Shown here piece after piece: positions 7,175 through 14,673 of a DNA stretch of 27,947 nucleotides. The position numbers were made by a program, and so were the translations under genes. Positions within the stretch are counted from its first letter, which is position 1; the number at the start of each line of letters is the position of its first letter. This DNA is from JBFWQM01 sp050249455 (GTDB lineage Bacteria > Pseudomonadota > Alphaproteobacteria > MPNO01 > VGEU01), in assembly GCA_050249455.1 (NCBI GenBank), contig JBFWQM010000043.1:1-27947 (forward strand), read 5' to 3'. Below the pieces are notes generated by a model. It was not told where the DNA came from, searched no databases, and saw only the letters and a program-made list of their open reading frames with translations.

Positions 7175-8426
7175 CTACTGCTGCCTGCGGCGGCGCCAGG
7201 CGCCGAGCGCCAGGAGGCCGGCCGCGAAGGTCGCAATCGTGCCCGGCTCCGCCACGTTGACCAGCAGGATGTCGGTGGTGCCGCTGACTTCGTTGGCGGC
7301 GATCAGCAGCGCCTGGCCGATCGGGCTGTCGTCGGCGCTGATGAACAGCAGGCCCTCCGGCCCGAGCTGGCCGGCCAGCGCCTCGGTAACGTCGAAGTCG
7401 CGGTCGGTGTGGTAGGCGACGAAGTACGGATTGAAGGGATCGGTGATGTCGTAGATCATCACGCCGCCCTGCCGCTCCAACCCGATGAAGGCGAACAGCC
7501 GGCCGCCGATCTCGGCGACGGTGATCGCCTCCGGCTCCGGGCCCTTGTTGTCGCTGCGGGTGTCGAACGACGTCTGGTCGGCATTGTCGCTGTTGAAGAC
7601 GTCGGGGAACTGGGCGGCGATGATCTGCTCGAACTGGTCGCCGCTGTCCCACACCAGGTTGCCGTCGGCGTCCCAGATCGAGAACGACCGGCCGCCCAGG
7701 GAGTAGAGCTCCTGGTAGCTGCCGNNNNNNNNNNNNNNNNNNNNNNNNNNNNNNNNNNNNNNNNNNNNNNNNNNNNNNNNNNNNNNNNNNNNNNNNNNNN
7801 NNNNNNNNNNNNNNNNNNNNNNNNTGGCCGTTGAAGGCGGTGAACCCGGCGGTGGTCACCGGCGCCGCGGCGTTGGCGCCGCCCGAGATGTCGATGATGC
7901 TGACCGATCCGACCGGATCGACGCTGGTCGGCTGGTTGTAGCTGTTGGGCTCGCCCTCGTTGGCGACCAGCACCCTGGTGCCGTCGGGGGTGAAGGTCAG
8001 CATGTCGGGCAGCGCGCCGACCGGCACCGCGCCCAGGAAGCTGCCGCCGGTGCTGTAGAAGGCGACCTTGCCCGGGTCCTGCTTGACCGCGGCCTCGACC
8101 GCGACCGCCACAATACCGTTCTTGACGGCGACGCTGTTGGCGCCGGCCAGCCCCGTCGCGTCCACCTTCGGGCTCAATGCCCCGACCTTCTGGGGCGAAT
8201 ACGGGTTGCTGATGTCCAGGATGTCGATCTGCTGCGTCGCGCCGTTGACGACGAACACCCGCTGGGTCGCGGGGTCATAGGCCGCGATCTCCGCCGCCGA
8301 CGTGCCGAACGAACCCGCGCTGTAGCTGCCGATTAGGGTCAGCGACGGCAGCGCCAAGGCGGACCCGCCCCAGGCCATCGCGACCGTTACGGCGAGCAGT
8401 CCTGCGCCCGCAACCCGATTGAACAT
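7175..8426 (-). CDS. Choice-of-anchor I domain protein with PEP-CTERM-like tail (interrupted by assembly gap)
   Basis: An exported protein in two readable parts. The start is ATG 8426, preceded by AAGGAGG, followed by a Sec signal MFNRVAGAGLLAVTVAMAWG...ALA. The N-terminal part (LTLIGSYSAGSFGTSAAEI, then AYDPATQRVFVVNGATQQI, LPDMLTFTPDGTRVLVANEGEP) shows the beta-propeller-like repeats of the choice-of-anchor I family. After the 100-N gap the frame resumes with SLGGRSFSIWDADGNLVWDS and GPEPEAITVAEIGG, the C-terminal half of the same family. It ends VAEPGTIATFAAGLLALG plus AWRRRRQQ: a PEP-CTERM-type sorting signal (EPGT, hydrophobic helix, Arg tail), so the protein is probably processed by an exosortase system encoded elsewhere. 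Known parts total about 384 codons, and family members are longer, so some 100 or more codons are probably hidden in the gap. Confidence 0.85.
7725..7824. other. Assembly gap (100 N)
   Basis: Exactly 100 N, the conventional placeholder for a gap of unknown length. Both flanks belong to one gene (7175-8426). The flanking coding parts sum to a multiple of three, so the true gap should also be a multiple of three if the gene is intact. Confidence 0.98.
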
Positions 8427-8608
8427 CCTGTGGTGCCTCCTTGCCCGAAAATGAAAGCGGGCGGAATCGCCGGCCCGCGCGATGCGGCCGGACAACGTCC
8501 ACCCGCGACCACGCTAGGCCGGCTACATGACGCTTTGGAGACAGTCGGATGACGGTTTGCGCTATTCGACGCATTGCCACCGCCCGACGCCATCGGTAGA
8601 TTCCGAAC

Positions 8609-8622
8609 CGAACGATCGTTCG
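8609..8622. promoter_or_regulatory. TetR-type palindrome, candidate operator
   Basis: CGAACGATCGTTCG is a perfect 14-base palindrome in the 246-base space between the divergent PEP-CTERM gene (start 8426, -) and the hydrolase gene (start 8673, +). Palindromes of the form CGAAC-GATC-GTTCG are typical operators of TetR/AcrR-family repressors. It lies 50 bases before the hydrolase start, suitable for controlling the 8673-11514 operon. No TetR gene is in the window, so the regulator would be encoded elsewhere. Confidence 0.45.
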
Positions 8623-8672
8623 CATGCGACCGATCCGCGGACGGCACGAACCTCGCGAAGAAGGAGACGGCG

Positions 8673-9458
8673 TTGGCTGGCCACGCGGCGACCACGGTGG
8701 ACGTGAACGGCTGCAGGACGCACGTGCGGCGCGGCGGCAAGGGCGCTCCGGTGGTGTTCCTGCACGGCGCCGGCGGCGTCGCGTCGTGGGCGCCGTTCAT
8801 GGACAGGCTGTCGGACCGCTTCGACCTGATCGTGCCCGACCATCCGGGCTTCGGCCGCTCCGACACCCCCGACTGGCTCGACGACGTGCAGGACCTCGCC
8901 TTCTTCTATCTCGACTTCCTGAAGGCGATGGACCTGACCGGCGTCCACCTGGTCGGCTCGGCGATCGGCGGCTGGATCGCGGCCGACCTGGCGGCGCGCA
9001 ACACCGGCCGCCTCGCGACCCTCACCCTGGTCGGCGCCGCCGGCATCCACATCAACGGCGTGCCCAAGGGCGATCCGTTCATGTGGACGGAGGAGGAGCA
9101 CATCCGCAACCTCTTCCACGACCAGTCCTTCGCCGAGGCGCGGCTGAACGCGCCGCGCAGCGAGGAGGACCACGACATCGCGTTGAAGAACGAGTTCTCG
9201 TTCGCCCGCGTCTCGTGGGAGCCGCGCTTCTACAGCCGGCATCTGCGCAAGTGGCTACACCGCATCGACGTGCCGACGTTGATCGTGTGGGGCGCCGACG
9301 ACAAGCTGTTCCCGCCGGCCTACGCGCACGAGTACGGGAAGCTGATCCCGGGCGCACGGGTCGAGGTCTTCCCGGCCTGCGGGCACCTGCCGCACGTCGA
9401 GCAGGCCGACCGGTTCGTCGCCACGTTCACCCGCTTCGTCGAGGAGGCACGGCCATGA
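8673..9458 (+). CDS. Alpha/beta-hydrolase-fold protein lacking the nucleophile Ser
   Basis: A 261-residue protein of the alpha/beta-hydrolase fold. I chose TTG 8673 because AAGGAG lies six bases upstream and the family's N-terminus (VDVNGCRTHVRRGGKGAP) follows at once. The oxyanion segment is VVFLHGAGG (about 27-35). The nucleophile elbow, normally GxSxGG, reads G95-S-A97-I-G-G, so the nucleophile position is Ala and the neighbouring Ser96 sits at the 'x' position. The acid (Asp210 in WGADDKLFPP) and His238 (ACGHLPHVEQ) are kept. It may be a non-hydrolytic member of the fold, use Ser96 or water, or be a binding subunit. The gene overlaps the LLM oxidoreductase start by four bases (ATGA), so both act in one pathway. 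A sequencing error is unlikely, since the frame is intact and two adjacent codons are involved. Confidence 0.9.
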   Translation: MAGHAATTVDVNGCRTHVRRGGKGAPVVFLHGAGGVASWAPFMDRLSDRFDLIVPDHPGFGRSDTPDWLDDVQDLAFFYLDFLKAMDLTGVHLVGSAIGGWIAADLAARNTGRLATLTLVGAAGIHINGVPKGDPFMWTEEEHIRNLFHDQSFAEARLNAPRSEEDHDIALKNEFSFARVSWEPRFYSRHLRKWLHRIDVPTLIVWGADDKLFPPAYAHEYGKLIPGARVEVFPACGHLPHVEQADRFVATFTRFVEEARP

Positions 9459-10636
9459 GATTCGCGCTCTTCCACCTGATGCCCTATGGCGCGCTCGACC
9501 TTTCCTACACGGAGAAGTACCCGTCGGCGTGGACGTCGCTGCCCAACAGCTACTACGACCCGAAGAAGGGGCACGAGTACTACAACCGCTACCTCGACGA
9601 GCTGGAATTCGGCGAGGAGCTCGGCTTCGACGCCCTGTGCGTGAACGAGCATCACCAGACCGCCTACGGCCTGATGGCGATGCCGGGCGTCATCGCCGGC
9701 GCCTTGGCGCGGCGCACAAGCAAGGCGAAGATCGCGGTGCTCGGCCGCGCGCTGCCCCTGATCAACAACCCGCTGATGGTGGCGGAGGAGTTCTCGATCC
9801 TCGACAACATCACCGGCGGCCGGCTGGTCACCGGCTTCGTGCGCGGCGTCGGCATCGAATACCACACGACGGGCGTCAACCCCGCCTTCTCGCACGAACG
9901 CTTCCATGAGGCGCACGACCTGATCGTGCAGGCGTGGACGAAGACCGGCCCGTTCGCGTTCGAGGGCAAGCACTACCACTTCCAGTACGTCAACCTGTGG
10001 CCGCGGCCGTTCCAGCAGCCGCACCCGCCGATCTGGATCCCGTCGCAGGGCTCGACCGAGACGATCGAGTGGGCCGCCCACCCCGACCGCAAGTACACCT
10101 ACCTGCAGACCTTCAGCCCGGTCGACGTGGTGAAGCGCTATCACCACGAGTACCAGGACACGGCGCAGCGCTTCGGCTACACGGCCTCGCCCGACCAGCT
10201 CGGCTGGGCGCTGCCGGTCTATGTCGCGGAGACCGACGAGCAGGCGTTCGCGGAGGCCGCCGTCCACATCGAATCGCTCTACAACAAGTTCCTGCGCATG
10301 CCGATGCAGTTCCTGCTGCCGCCCGGCTACACCTCGATGAACTCGATGAAGCGGCTGCGCTCGATCCGCCGCGGCACCACCATGGAGCTGCCCACCGCGA
10401 GGGACTTCGTCGACCGCGGCATGATCGTCCTCGGCAGCCCGAAGACCGTGCGCGAGACGCTGGAGCGGCACCAGCGCGAGATCGGCTTCAACCTGGTCCT
10501 CGCCATGTGCCAGTTCGGCACCTTGCCGGCCGACCTGACGCGCAAGAGCATGAAGCTGTTCGCGACCGAGGTGATGCCGTATCTGCGCGACAAGGTGCCG
10601 CCGGCGCGCGCGCACCCCGCCAGCGCCGCGGAGTAG
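9455..10636 (+). CDS. LLM-class (bacterial luciferase-like) flavin-dependent oxidoreductase
   Basis: A 393-residue TIM-barrel protein of the luciferase-like monooxygenase family, which uses reduced FMN (or F420 in some groups) and O2. Recognisable blocks are MRFALFHLMPYG at the first strand; EELGFDALCVNEHH, the NEHH motif after strand 2; GRALPLINNPLMVAEEFSIL followed by DNITGGRLVTGFVRG; and FEGKHYHFQYVNLWPRPFQQ followed by PHPPIWIPS. A C-terminal MIVLGSPKTVRETLERH segment is also typical. Its ATG overlaps the hydrolase stop, and the next gene begins two bases after its stop. No flavin reductase is in the window, so FMNH2 would come from a general reductase. The substrate is unknown. The pairing with a hydrolase-fold partner suggests oxidation followed by C-C or C-N bond processing, which is inferred. 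Confidence 0.93.
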   Translation: MRFALFHLMPYGALDLSYTEKYPSAWTSLPNSYYDPKKGHEYYNRYLDELEFGEELGFDALCVNEHHQTAYGLMAMPGVIAGALARRTSKAKIAVLGRALPLINNPLMVAEEFSILDNITGGRLVTGFVRGVGIEYHTTGVNPAFSHERFHEAHDLIVQAWTKTGPFAFEGKHYHFQYVNLWPRPFQQPHPPIWIPSQGSTETIEWAAHPDRKYTYLQTFSPVDVVKRYHHEYQDTAQRFGYTASPDQLGWALPVYVAETDEQAFAEAAVHIESLYNKFLRMPMQFLLPPGYTSMNSMKRLRSIRRGTTMELPTARDFVDRGMIVLGSPKTVRETLERHQREIGFNLVLAMCQFGTLPADLTRKSMKLFATEVMPYLRDKVPPARAHPASAAE

Positions 10637-10638
10637 GG

Positions 10639-11514
10639 GTGAAGGCGCGGCTCGCCGTCGGGCTCCTGTCGACCGCCGAGGGGCTCGGCGCCATCGGGCG
10701 GGAGACCGGCGTGTTCGCCCGCCGCGGCATCGAGCTGGAGATCGTGCGGACCGAGACGACCGGTCCGGTCGCCGCCGCCGGCCTCGCCGGCGGCGAGTGG
10801 GACTTCTGCGACGTCGGCGCCGCCCCGATCGTGGAGGCGAACTTCCAGGGCCACGACACGGTCGTGCTGGCGGCCGCCGAGGCCTACGGCGCGCTGTTCA
10901 TGGTCGGCCGCCGCGGCGTCGATGCGCCGGCCAAGCTCGCCGGCAAGCGGGTCGGCGTGCTGTCGCGCGGCGGCCAGATGGAGCTCTCCGCCCAGGTCGT
11001 GCTCGACCGCTGGGGCATCCGCGACGCGGTGGAGATCGTCGTCCTCGGCACCATCCACCGCGTTTTCGACGCCATGGTGACCGGCGCGGTCGACGGCGGC
11101 ATGCTGACCGCCGACTTCCGCTTCTGGGGCGAGCACGTCCACGGCATGCACCCGCTCGCCGACGTCGGCGCCGAGTTCCGCCACGTCGGCCCGTGCCTCG
11201 CCGGCGCGCGCGGCTTCCTGCGCGCCAACCCGGACGTCGCAACAGGGGTGGTGCAGGGCTACGCGGAGGCGATCGGCGTCTTCAAGGCCGACCGCGAGCG
11301 GATGATCGCGATCCTGGGGCCCTATCTCGGCATCGACGACCGCGCCAGCCTCGCCGCCATCCACGACTTCTATGCCAGGCAGTTCCAGGACGACCCACGC
11401 CCGCCCGCCGACGGCATCCAGCATCTGATCGACACCTACGCCCCGCGCTACCCCGCCGCCGGCCCGCGCACCGTCGCCGACGTGTGCGACCTCACGTGGC
11501 TGGATCGGCGCTGA
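10639..11514 (+). CDS. NMT1/THI5-like periplasmic-binding-fold protein without signal peptide
   Basis: A 291-residue protein of the SsuA/NMT1/THI5 type-II periplasmic binding fold. Recognisable segments are GLLSTAEGLGAIGRETGVFA, RRGIELEIVRTETTGPVAAA, GGEWDFCDVGAAPIVEANFQ and LAGKRVGVLSRGGQMELSAQ. It starts with GTG 10639 right after GAGTAGGG, two bases from the preceding stop. The N-terminus VKARLAVGLLSTAEG goes straight into the first beta-strand, with no Sec, Tat or lipoprotein signal and no upstream in-frame sequence that could be one. No ABC permease or ATPase follows. It therefore probably works in the cytosol, either as an enzyme on the binding-protein fold (as 4,5-dihydroxyphthalate decarboxylase does) or as a soluble binding protein. 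It lacks the Cys-rich motif of the thiamin-precursor enzyme THI5, so HMP-P synthesis is unlikely. Confidence 0.85.
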   Translation: MKARLAVGLLSTAEGLGAIGRETGVFARRGIELEIVRTETTGPVAAAGLAGGEWDFCDVGAAPIVEANFQGHDTVVLAAAEAYGALFMVGRRGVDAPAKLAGKRVGVLSRGGQMELSAQVVLDRWGIRDAVEIVVLGTIHRVFDAMVTGAVDGGMLTADFRFWGEHVHGMHPLADVGAEFRHVGPCLAGARGFLRANPDVATGVVQGYAEAIGVFKADRERMIAILGPYLGIDDRASLAAIHDFYARQFQDDPRPPADGIQHLIDTYAPRYPAAGPRTVADVCDLTWLDRR

Positions 11515-11537
11515 AGCCACGATGCTTTTCTTTCTTT

Positions 11538-11623
11538 GTCGTTCTCCGGCTTGACCGGAGAACCCATCCTTTCGCGCCGAGATGTCCGGAGAGATGGGTC
11601 CTCCGGTCATGCCGGAGGACGAC
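11538..11623. repeat. Intergenic inverted repeat, family B, copy 1
   Basis: The arms 11538-11567 and 11594-11623 (30 bases each) are inverted complements with three mismatches. Each arm carries a small internal stem, CCGG...CCGG. The pair is flanked by T-rich sequence on the left (TTTTCTTTCTTT) and A-rich sequence on the right (AACAAAGAAAA). It lies between the convergent ends of the THI5-like gene and the metal permease gene, so it could act as a bidirectional terminator. A second copy with perfectly matched arms is at 26968-27049. Confidence 0.88.
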
Positions 11624-11649
11624 AACAAAGAAAATCGCCGAGACAGATT

Positions 11650-12582
11650 CTACGCTGGCGCCGTGCCCGCCCGCCGCCGCGTCCTGCGCCCGTGCGGCCC
11701 GAACGCCCACGCCGCGCCGACCAGCAGTCCTGCGGCGACCGCGATCATCCCGGCGGCGTTGAAGCCGAAGCCGAGGCCGAGCGCGGCCGGCAGCAGCGCC
11801 GCGGCGCCGTAGCCGCCGGCGCCCATCGCGACGGCGGCGGCGGCGGAATAGAGGAACTGGCGGCGGTAGGAATCGGTCAGCAGGCGCGCGGTCGCCGCCG
11901 GCGCCACCAGCGCCGCGATCACCAGGATCGATCCAACCGCCCAGAACGCCGCCACGCACGCCACCGCCACCAGCACCAGCACCATGAGCTCGACTGCCCG
12001 CGGCGCGAGCCCGATGGTGGCGGCGAAGTCGGGGTCGAACGCGGCGAGCCGCAGCTCCTTCCACATCAGCGCGATGCCGCCCGCGATCAGCGCGGTCACC
12101 ACCGCGAGGGTCAGGAGCTCCGGCGGCAGCTCGGCCAGCGCTGCGGGGTCGAGCAGCGCGCCGGGGCCGGCCGCGGCGGGCCAGATCAGCGCCTCGAGCT
12201 GCCCGTACAGCACGCAATCGACGTCGAGGTCGACTGCCCGCGCGCCGGTGACCTCCAGCAGCACGAGGCCCAGCGCGAACAGGCCGGAGAACACGATCCC
12301 CATCACCGCGCCCGGCTCCAGCCGGGTCAGCCGGCGGGTCAGGGCGATCAGCAGCGCCGCGCCGATGGCGGTCCCCATCGCGCCCAGCACCATCGGCAGC
12401 GCCGCGCGGGTGCCGCTCGCCGCGAAGCCGAGCACGATGCCGGGCAGCACCGAATGGCTGATCGCATCGCCCAGGAGGCTCTGGCGCGTCAGCAGCAGCA
12501 GGTTGCCGATCAGCCCGCAGGCGAGGCACGCCAGCACCGCCGCCAGCATCGGCACCAGGTCGATCTGCAGGAATGCCGTCAT
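11650..12582 (-). CDS. Metal ABC transporter permease (second of two)
   Basis: A 310-residue ABC-3 family permease for manganese/iron/zinc uptake, with about eight to nine hydrophobic segments. It begins MTAFLQIDLVPMLAAVLACL and contains the family signature TRQSLLGDAISHSVLPGIVL in the cytoplasmic loop. The closing helices start at AFWAVGSILVIAALVAPAAT. The C-terminus is a short Arg-rich tail. Its ATG overlaps the TGA of the upstream permease (ATGA). It pairs with that permease to form the membrane channel of the transporter; having two different permeases is typical of MntABCD/SitABCD/YfeABCD systems and differs from ZnuABC, which has one. It is the last gene of the four-gene operon. Confidence 0.93.
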   Translation of the reverse strand: MTAFLQIDLVPMLAAVLACLACGLIGNLLLLTRQSLLGDAISHSVLPGIVLGFAASGTRAALPMVLGAMGTAIGAALLIALTRRLTRLEPGAVMGIVFSGLFALGLVLLEVTGARAVDLDVDCVLYGQLEALIWPAAAGPGALLDPAALAELPPELLTLAVVTALIAGGIALMWKELRLAAFDPDFAATIGLAPRAVELMVLVLVAVACVAAFWAVGSILVIAALVAPAATARLLTDSYRRQFLYSAAAAVAMGAGGYGAAALLPAALGLGFGFNAAGMIAVAAGLLVGAAWAFGPHGRRTRRRAGTAPA

Positions 12583-13868
12583 CGCCGCGCGCCGCCGGCC
12601 GGCGGGTGCGTTTCGAGCCAGGCGGCGGCGGCCTTCTCCACTTCCGGCGGCAGGGTGTGCTCCATCAGGTCGGCGCCGTAGCCGGCGGCGCCCGCGGCCA
12701 TGCCGCCTGCGGACTGCAGGTAGCGCTCCCACAGCCGGTGGCGGCGGGTCAGCTCGGCGGCCATCGCCGCGCCGCGCGGCGTCAGGCGCACCGTGCCGCC
12801 GCCGCCCGCGATCAGCCCGCGCAGCCGCAGCCAGCGCCCGATCCAGGCCGCCGCGCGGTCCGACCAGCCGCAGCGCGCCGCGACGTCGGCCCACGCCGGC
12901 GCCGCCCCGCCGGCCTCCGCCGCCTCATGGGCGGCGCGCAGCGCGTGGTCGCGCGCCACCACCAGCCGCAGCCGGGTGAGTCGCGCGAAGAAGGCGACCG
13001 CCCCGCGCGACGGCGCAAACAACAGCGCGACGACGAACAGCGCGCAGGCGACCAGCGTGATCGTCGCGCCGGTCGGCAGGTCGGGCGATCCGGCCGACAC
13101 CGCGGTGCCGACCCAGCCCGACGCGCCGCCGATCGTGGCGGCGATCGGAACCAAGAGCGCCAGCCGCTCGGTCGCCAGCCGCGCCGTCGCCGCCGGGATC
13201 ACCATCATCGCGACCACCAGCACCAGCCCGACCGCGGCCAGGCCCGCCACCGCCACCGCCAGCATCAGCGCCATCAGCGCGAGGTCGAGCGCGCGCACCG
13301 GCAGCCCCGCGCTCGCGGCGAACGCGCGGTCGAAGCACAGCGCTGCCAGCGGCTTGAACAGCGCCGCGACCAGGGCGAGCGTCGCCAGGCACAGGACGGC
13401 GATGGTCTGCGCGTCTGCTGCGCCCATGCCGGCGGCCTGCCCGAGGATGAAGTTCTTGAGGCCCGCCTGGCCGCCGACCGGCAGCGACTGCACGACCGAG
13501 ACCAGCACCACGCCGAAGCCGAAGCCGACGGAGATCACCAGCGCCATCGCCGCGTCGTCGCGGATCCGCCCGCCGCGCGCGATCGCGTTCACCACCAGCA
13601 CGCCGATCGCCGCGGTCACCGCCGCGCCGGCGAGCAGCAGCGGCACCGAACGCGGGTTGCCGCCGGCCAGCACCGCGGCGATGAACGCGCCGCAGATGCC
13701 GGGCAGGGTCGCGTGCGCGGCGGCGTCGGCGATCAGCGCGCGGCCGCGCAGCAGCACGAAGCAGCCCAGCGCGCCGGCCGCGACGCCGAAGGCGATGCAG
13801 CCGATCGCCACCACCGTGGCGTTGTAGCCGCCGCGGAACAGCAGCGCGTCGAGGACCGCCCCGCTCAC
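12579..13868 (-). CDS. Metal ABC transporter permease fused to a DtxR/MntR-like regulator domain
   Basis: A 429-residue protein. Residues 1 to about 290 are an ABC-3 permease (VLDALLFRGGYNATVVAIGC, LLRGRALIADAAAHATLPGI, late helix GLVLVVAMMVIPAATARL). Residues about 296-429 are soluble: a winged-helix region (PAWADVAARCGWSDRAAAWI, then LRLRGLIAGGGGTVRLTPRG) followed by an iron-dependent-repressor dimerisation domain (RRHRLWERYL, YGADLMEHTLPPEV). By alignment to MntR by eye, His377, Asp400, Glu403 and His404 sit where MntR has His77, Glu99, Glu102 and His103. The MntR N-terminal ligands Asp8 and Glu11 are not evident. GTG 13868 is the likely start, seven bases after the ATPase stop and directly before the permease N-terminus. 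Such permease-regulator fusions exist in other bacteria. The domain probably senses metal at the membrane and tunes transport or transcription, which is inferred. Confidence 0.9.
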   Translation of the reverse strand: MSGAVLDALLFRGGYNATVVAIGCIAFGVAAGALGCFVLLRGRALIADAAAHATLPGICGAFIAAVLAGGNPRSVPLLLAGAAVTAAIGVLVVNAIARGGRIRDDAAMALVISVGFGFGVVLVSVVQSLPVGGQAGLKNFILGQAAGMGAADAQTIAVLCLATLALVAALFKPLAALCFDRAFAASAGLPVRALDLALMALMLAVAVAGLAAVGLVLVVAMMVIPAATARLATERLALLVPIAATIGGASGWVGTAVSAGSPDLPTGATITLVACALFVVALLFAPSRGAVAFFARLTRLRLVVARDHALRAAHEAAEAGGAAPAWADVAARCGWSDRAAAWIGRWLRLRGLIAGGGGTVRLTPRGAAMAAELTRRHRLWERYLQSAGGMAAGAAGYGADLMEHTLPPEVEKAAAAWLETHPPAGGARR

Positions 13869-13875
13869 CGCCGGG

Positions 13876-14673
13876 TCACCGCAAGGTTGTGGTGCCGGCC
13901 TGCATCGCGGCGGCGGCCGCCTGGTCGAGCAGCGACAGCCGGCCGCCATAGGTGCGCGCCAGGTTGTCGGCGGTGAAGGTGCCCGCCATCGGCCCGGCCG
14001 CGATCACCCGCCCGGCCAGCAGCAGCACGTGGTCGAAATAGTGCGGCGCGGTGGACAGGTCGTGGTGCACGGCGACGACGGCGCGGCCTTCCGCCGCCAG
14101 CCGCTGCAGGATGTCCACGATCGACCGCTCGGTGGCGGCATCGACGCCGGCGAACGGCTCGTCCATCAGATAGAGGTCGGCCTGCAGCGCCAGCGCGCGG
14201 GCCAGCAGCACGCGCTGCTGCTGGCCGCCGGAAAGCTGGCCGATCTGGCGGCCGGCGAAGCTGTCCATCCCGACCTCCGCCAGCGCGGCGCGGGCGCGTT
14301 CGCGCTCGGCGCGCGGCAGCGGGCGCAGCCAGCCGGCGCGCGGGTAGCGGCCCATCGCCGCGACGTCGAGCGCGGTGGCGGGGAAGTCCCAGTCGATGCT
14401 GGCGCGCTGCGGCAGGTAGGCGACGCGGCGGCGCACCTCCTTCAGCGGCCGGCCGAAGAACTGCACCTTGCCCGACAGCCGCGGCACCAGGTCGAGCGCG
14501 GCCTTGAGCAGCGTCGATTTCCCCGCGCCGTTGGGCCCCACGATCGCGCAGAGGCCCGCGGGCGGCGTGCTCCACGACGCGTCCCACAGCACCGGCGCCT
14601 CGCGGTAGGCGACGGTCAGGTGGTGAACCGACAGCGCCGGCACCGGCAGCGGGGTGGGCGCGGCGGCGGTCAC
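13876..14673 (-). CDS. Metal ABC transporter ATP-binding protein (Mn/Zn/Fe type)
   Basis: A 265-residue ABC ATPase with a complete set of motifs: Walker A GPNGAGKST (46-54), Q-loop in AYLPQRASIDWDFP, signature LSGGQQQR (147-154), Walker B LYLMDEPF with the catalytic Glu, and the H-loop His in VVAVHHDLS. The stretch SIDWDFPATALDVAAMGRYP is characteristic of the manganese/iron MntB/SitB branch. The GTG start at 14673 overlaps the TGA of the binding-protein gene, giving translational coupling. It powers import through the two permeases encoded downstream. Confidence 0.94.
   Translation of the reverse strand: MTAAAPTPLPVPALSVHHLTVAYREAPVLWDASWSTPPAGLCAIVGPNGAGKSTLLKAALDLVPRLSGKVQFFGRPLKEVRRRVAYLPQRASIDWDFPATALDVAAMGRYPRAGWLRPLPRAERERARAALAEVGMDSFAGRQIGQLSGGQQQRVLLARALALQADLYLMDEPFAGVDAATERSIVDILQRLAAEGRAVVAVHHDLSTAPHYFDHVLLLAGRVIAAGPMAGTFTADNLARTYGGRLSLLDQAAAAAMQAGTTTLR

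Noticed and set aside
7161..7724. Continuation of the secreted-protein frame straight through the N gap
   Set aside because: After the gap that frame is Arg/Gly-rich nonsense. The real C-terminus is in another frame, with family motifs and a PEP-CTERM-like tail.
10639..11514. THI5-type thiamin precursor synthase
   Set aside because: The Cys-rich iron motif of THI5 is absent and no thiamin gene is nearby. Only the general binding fold is supported.
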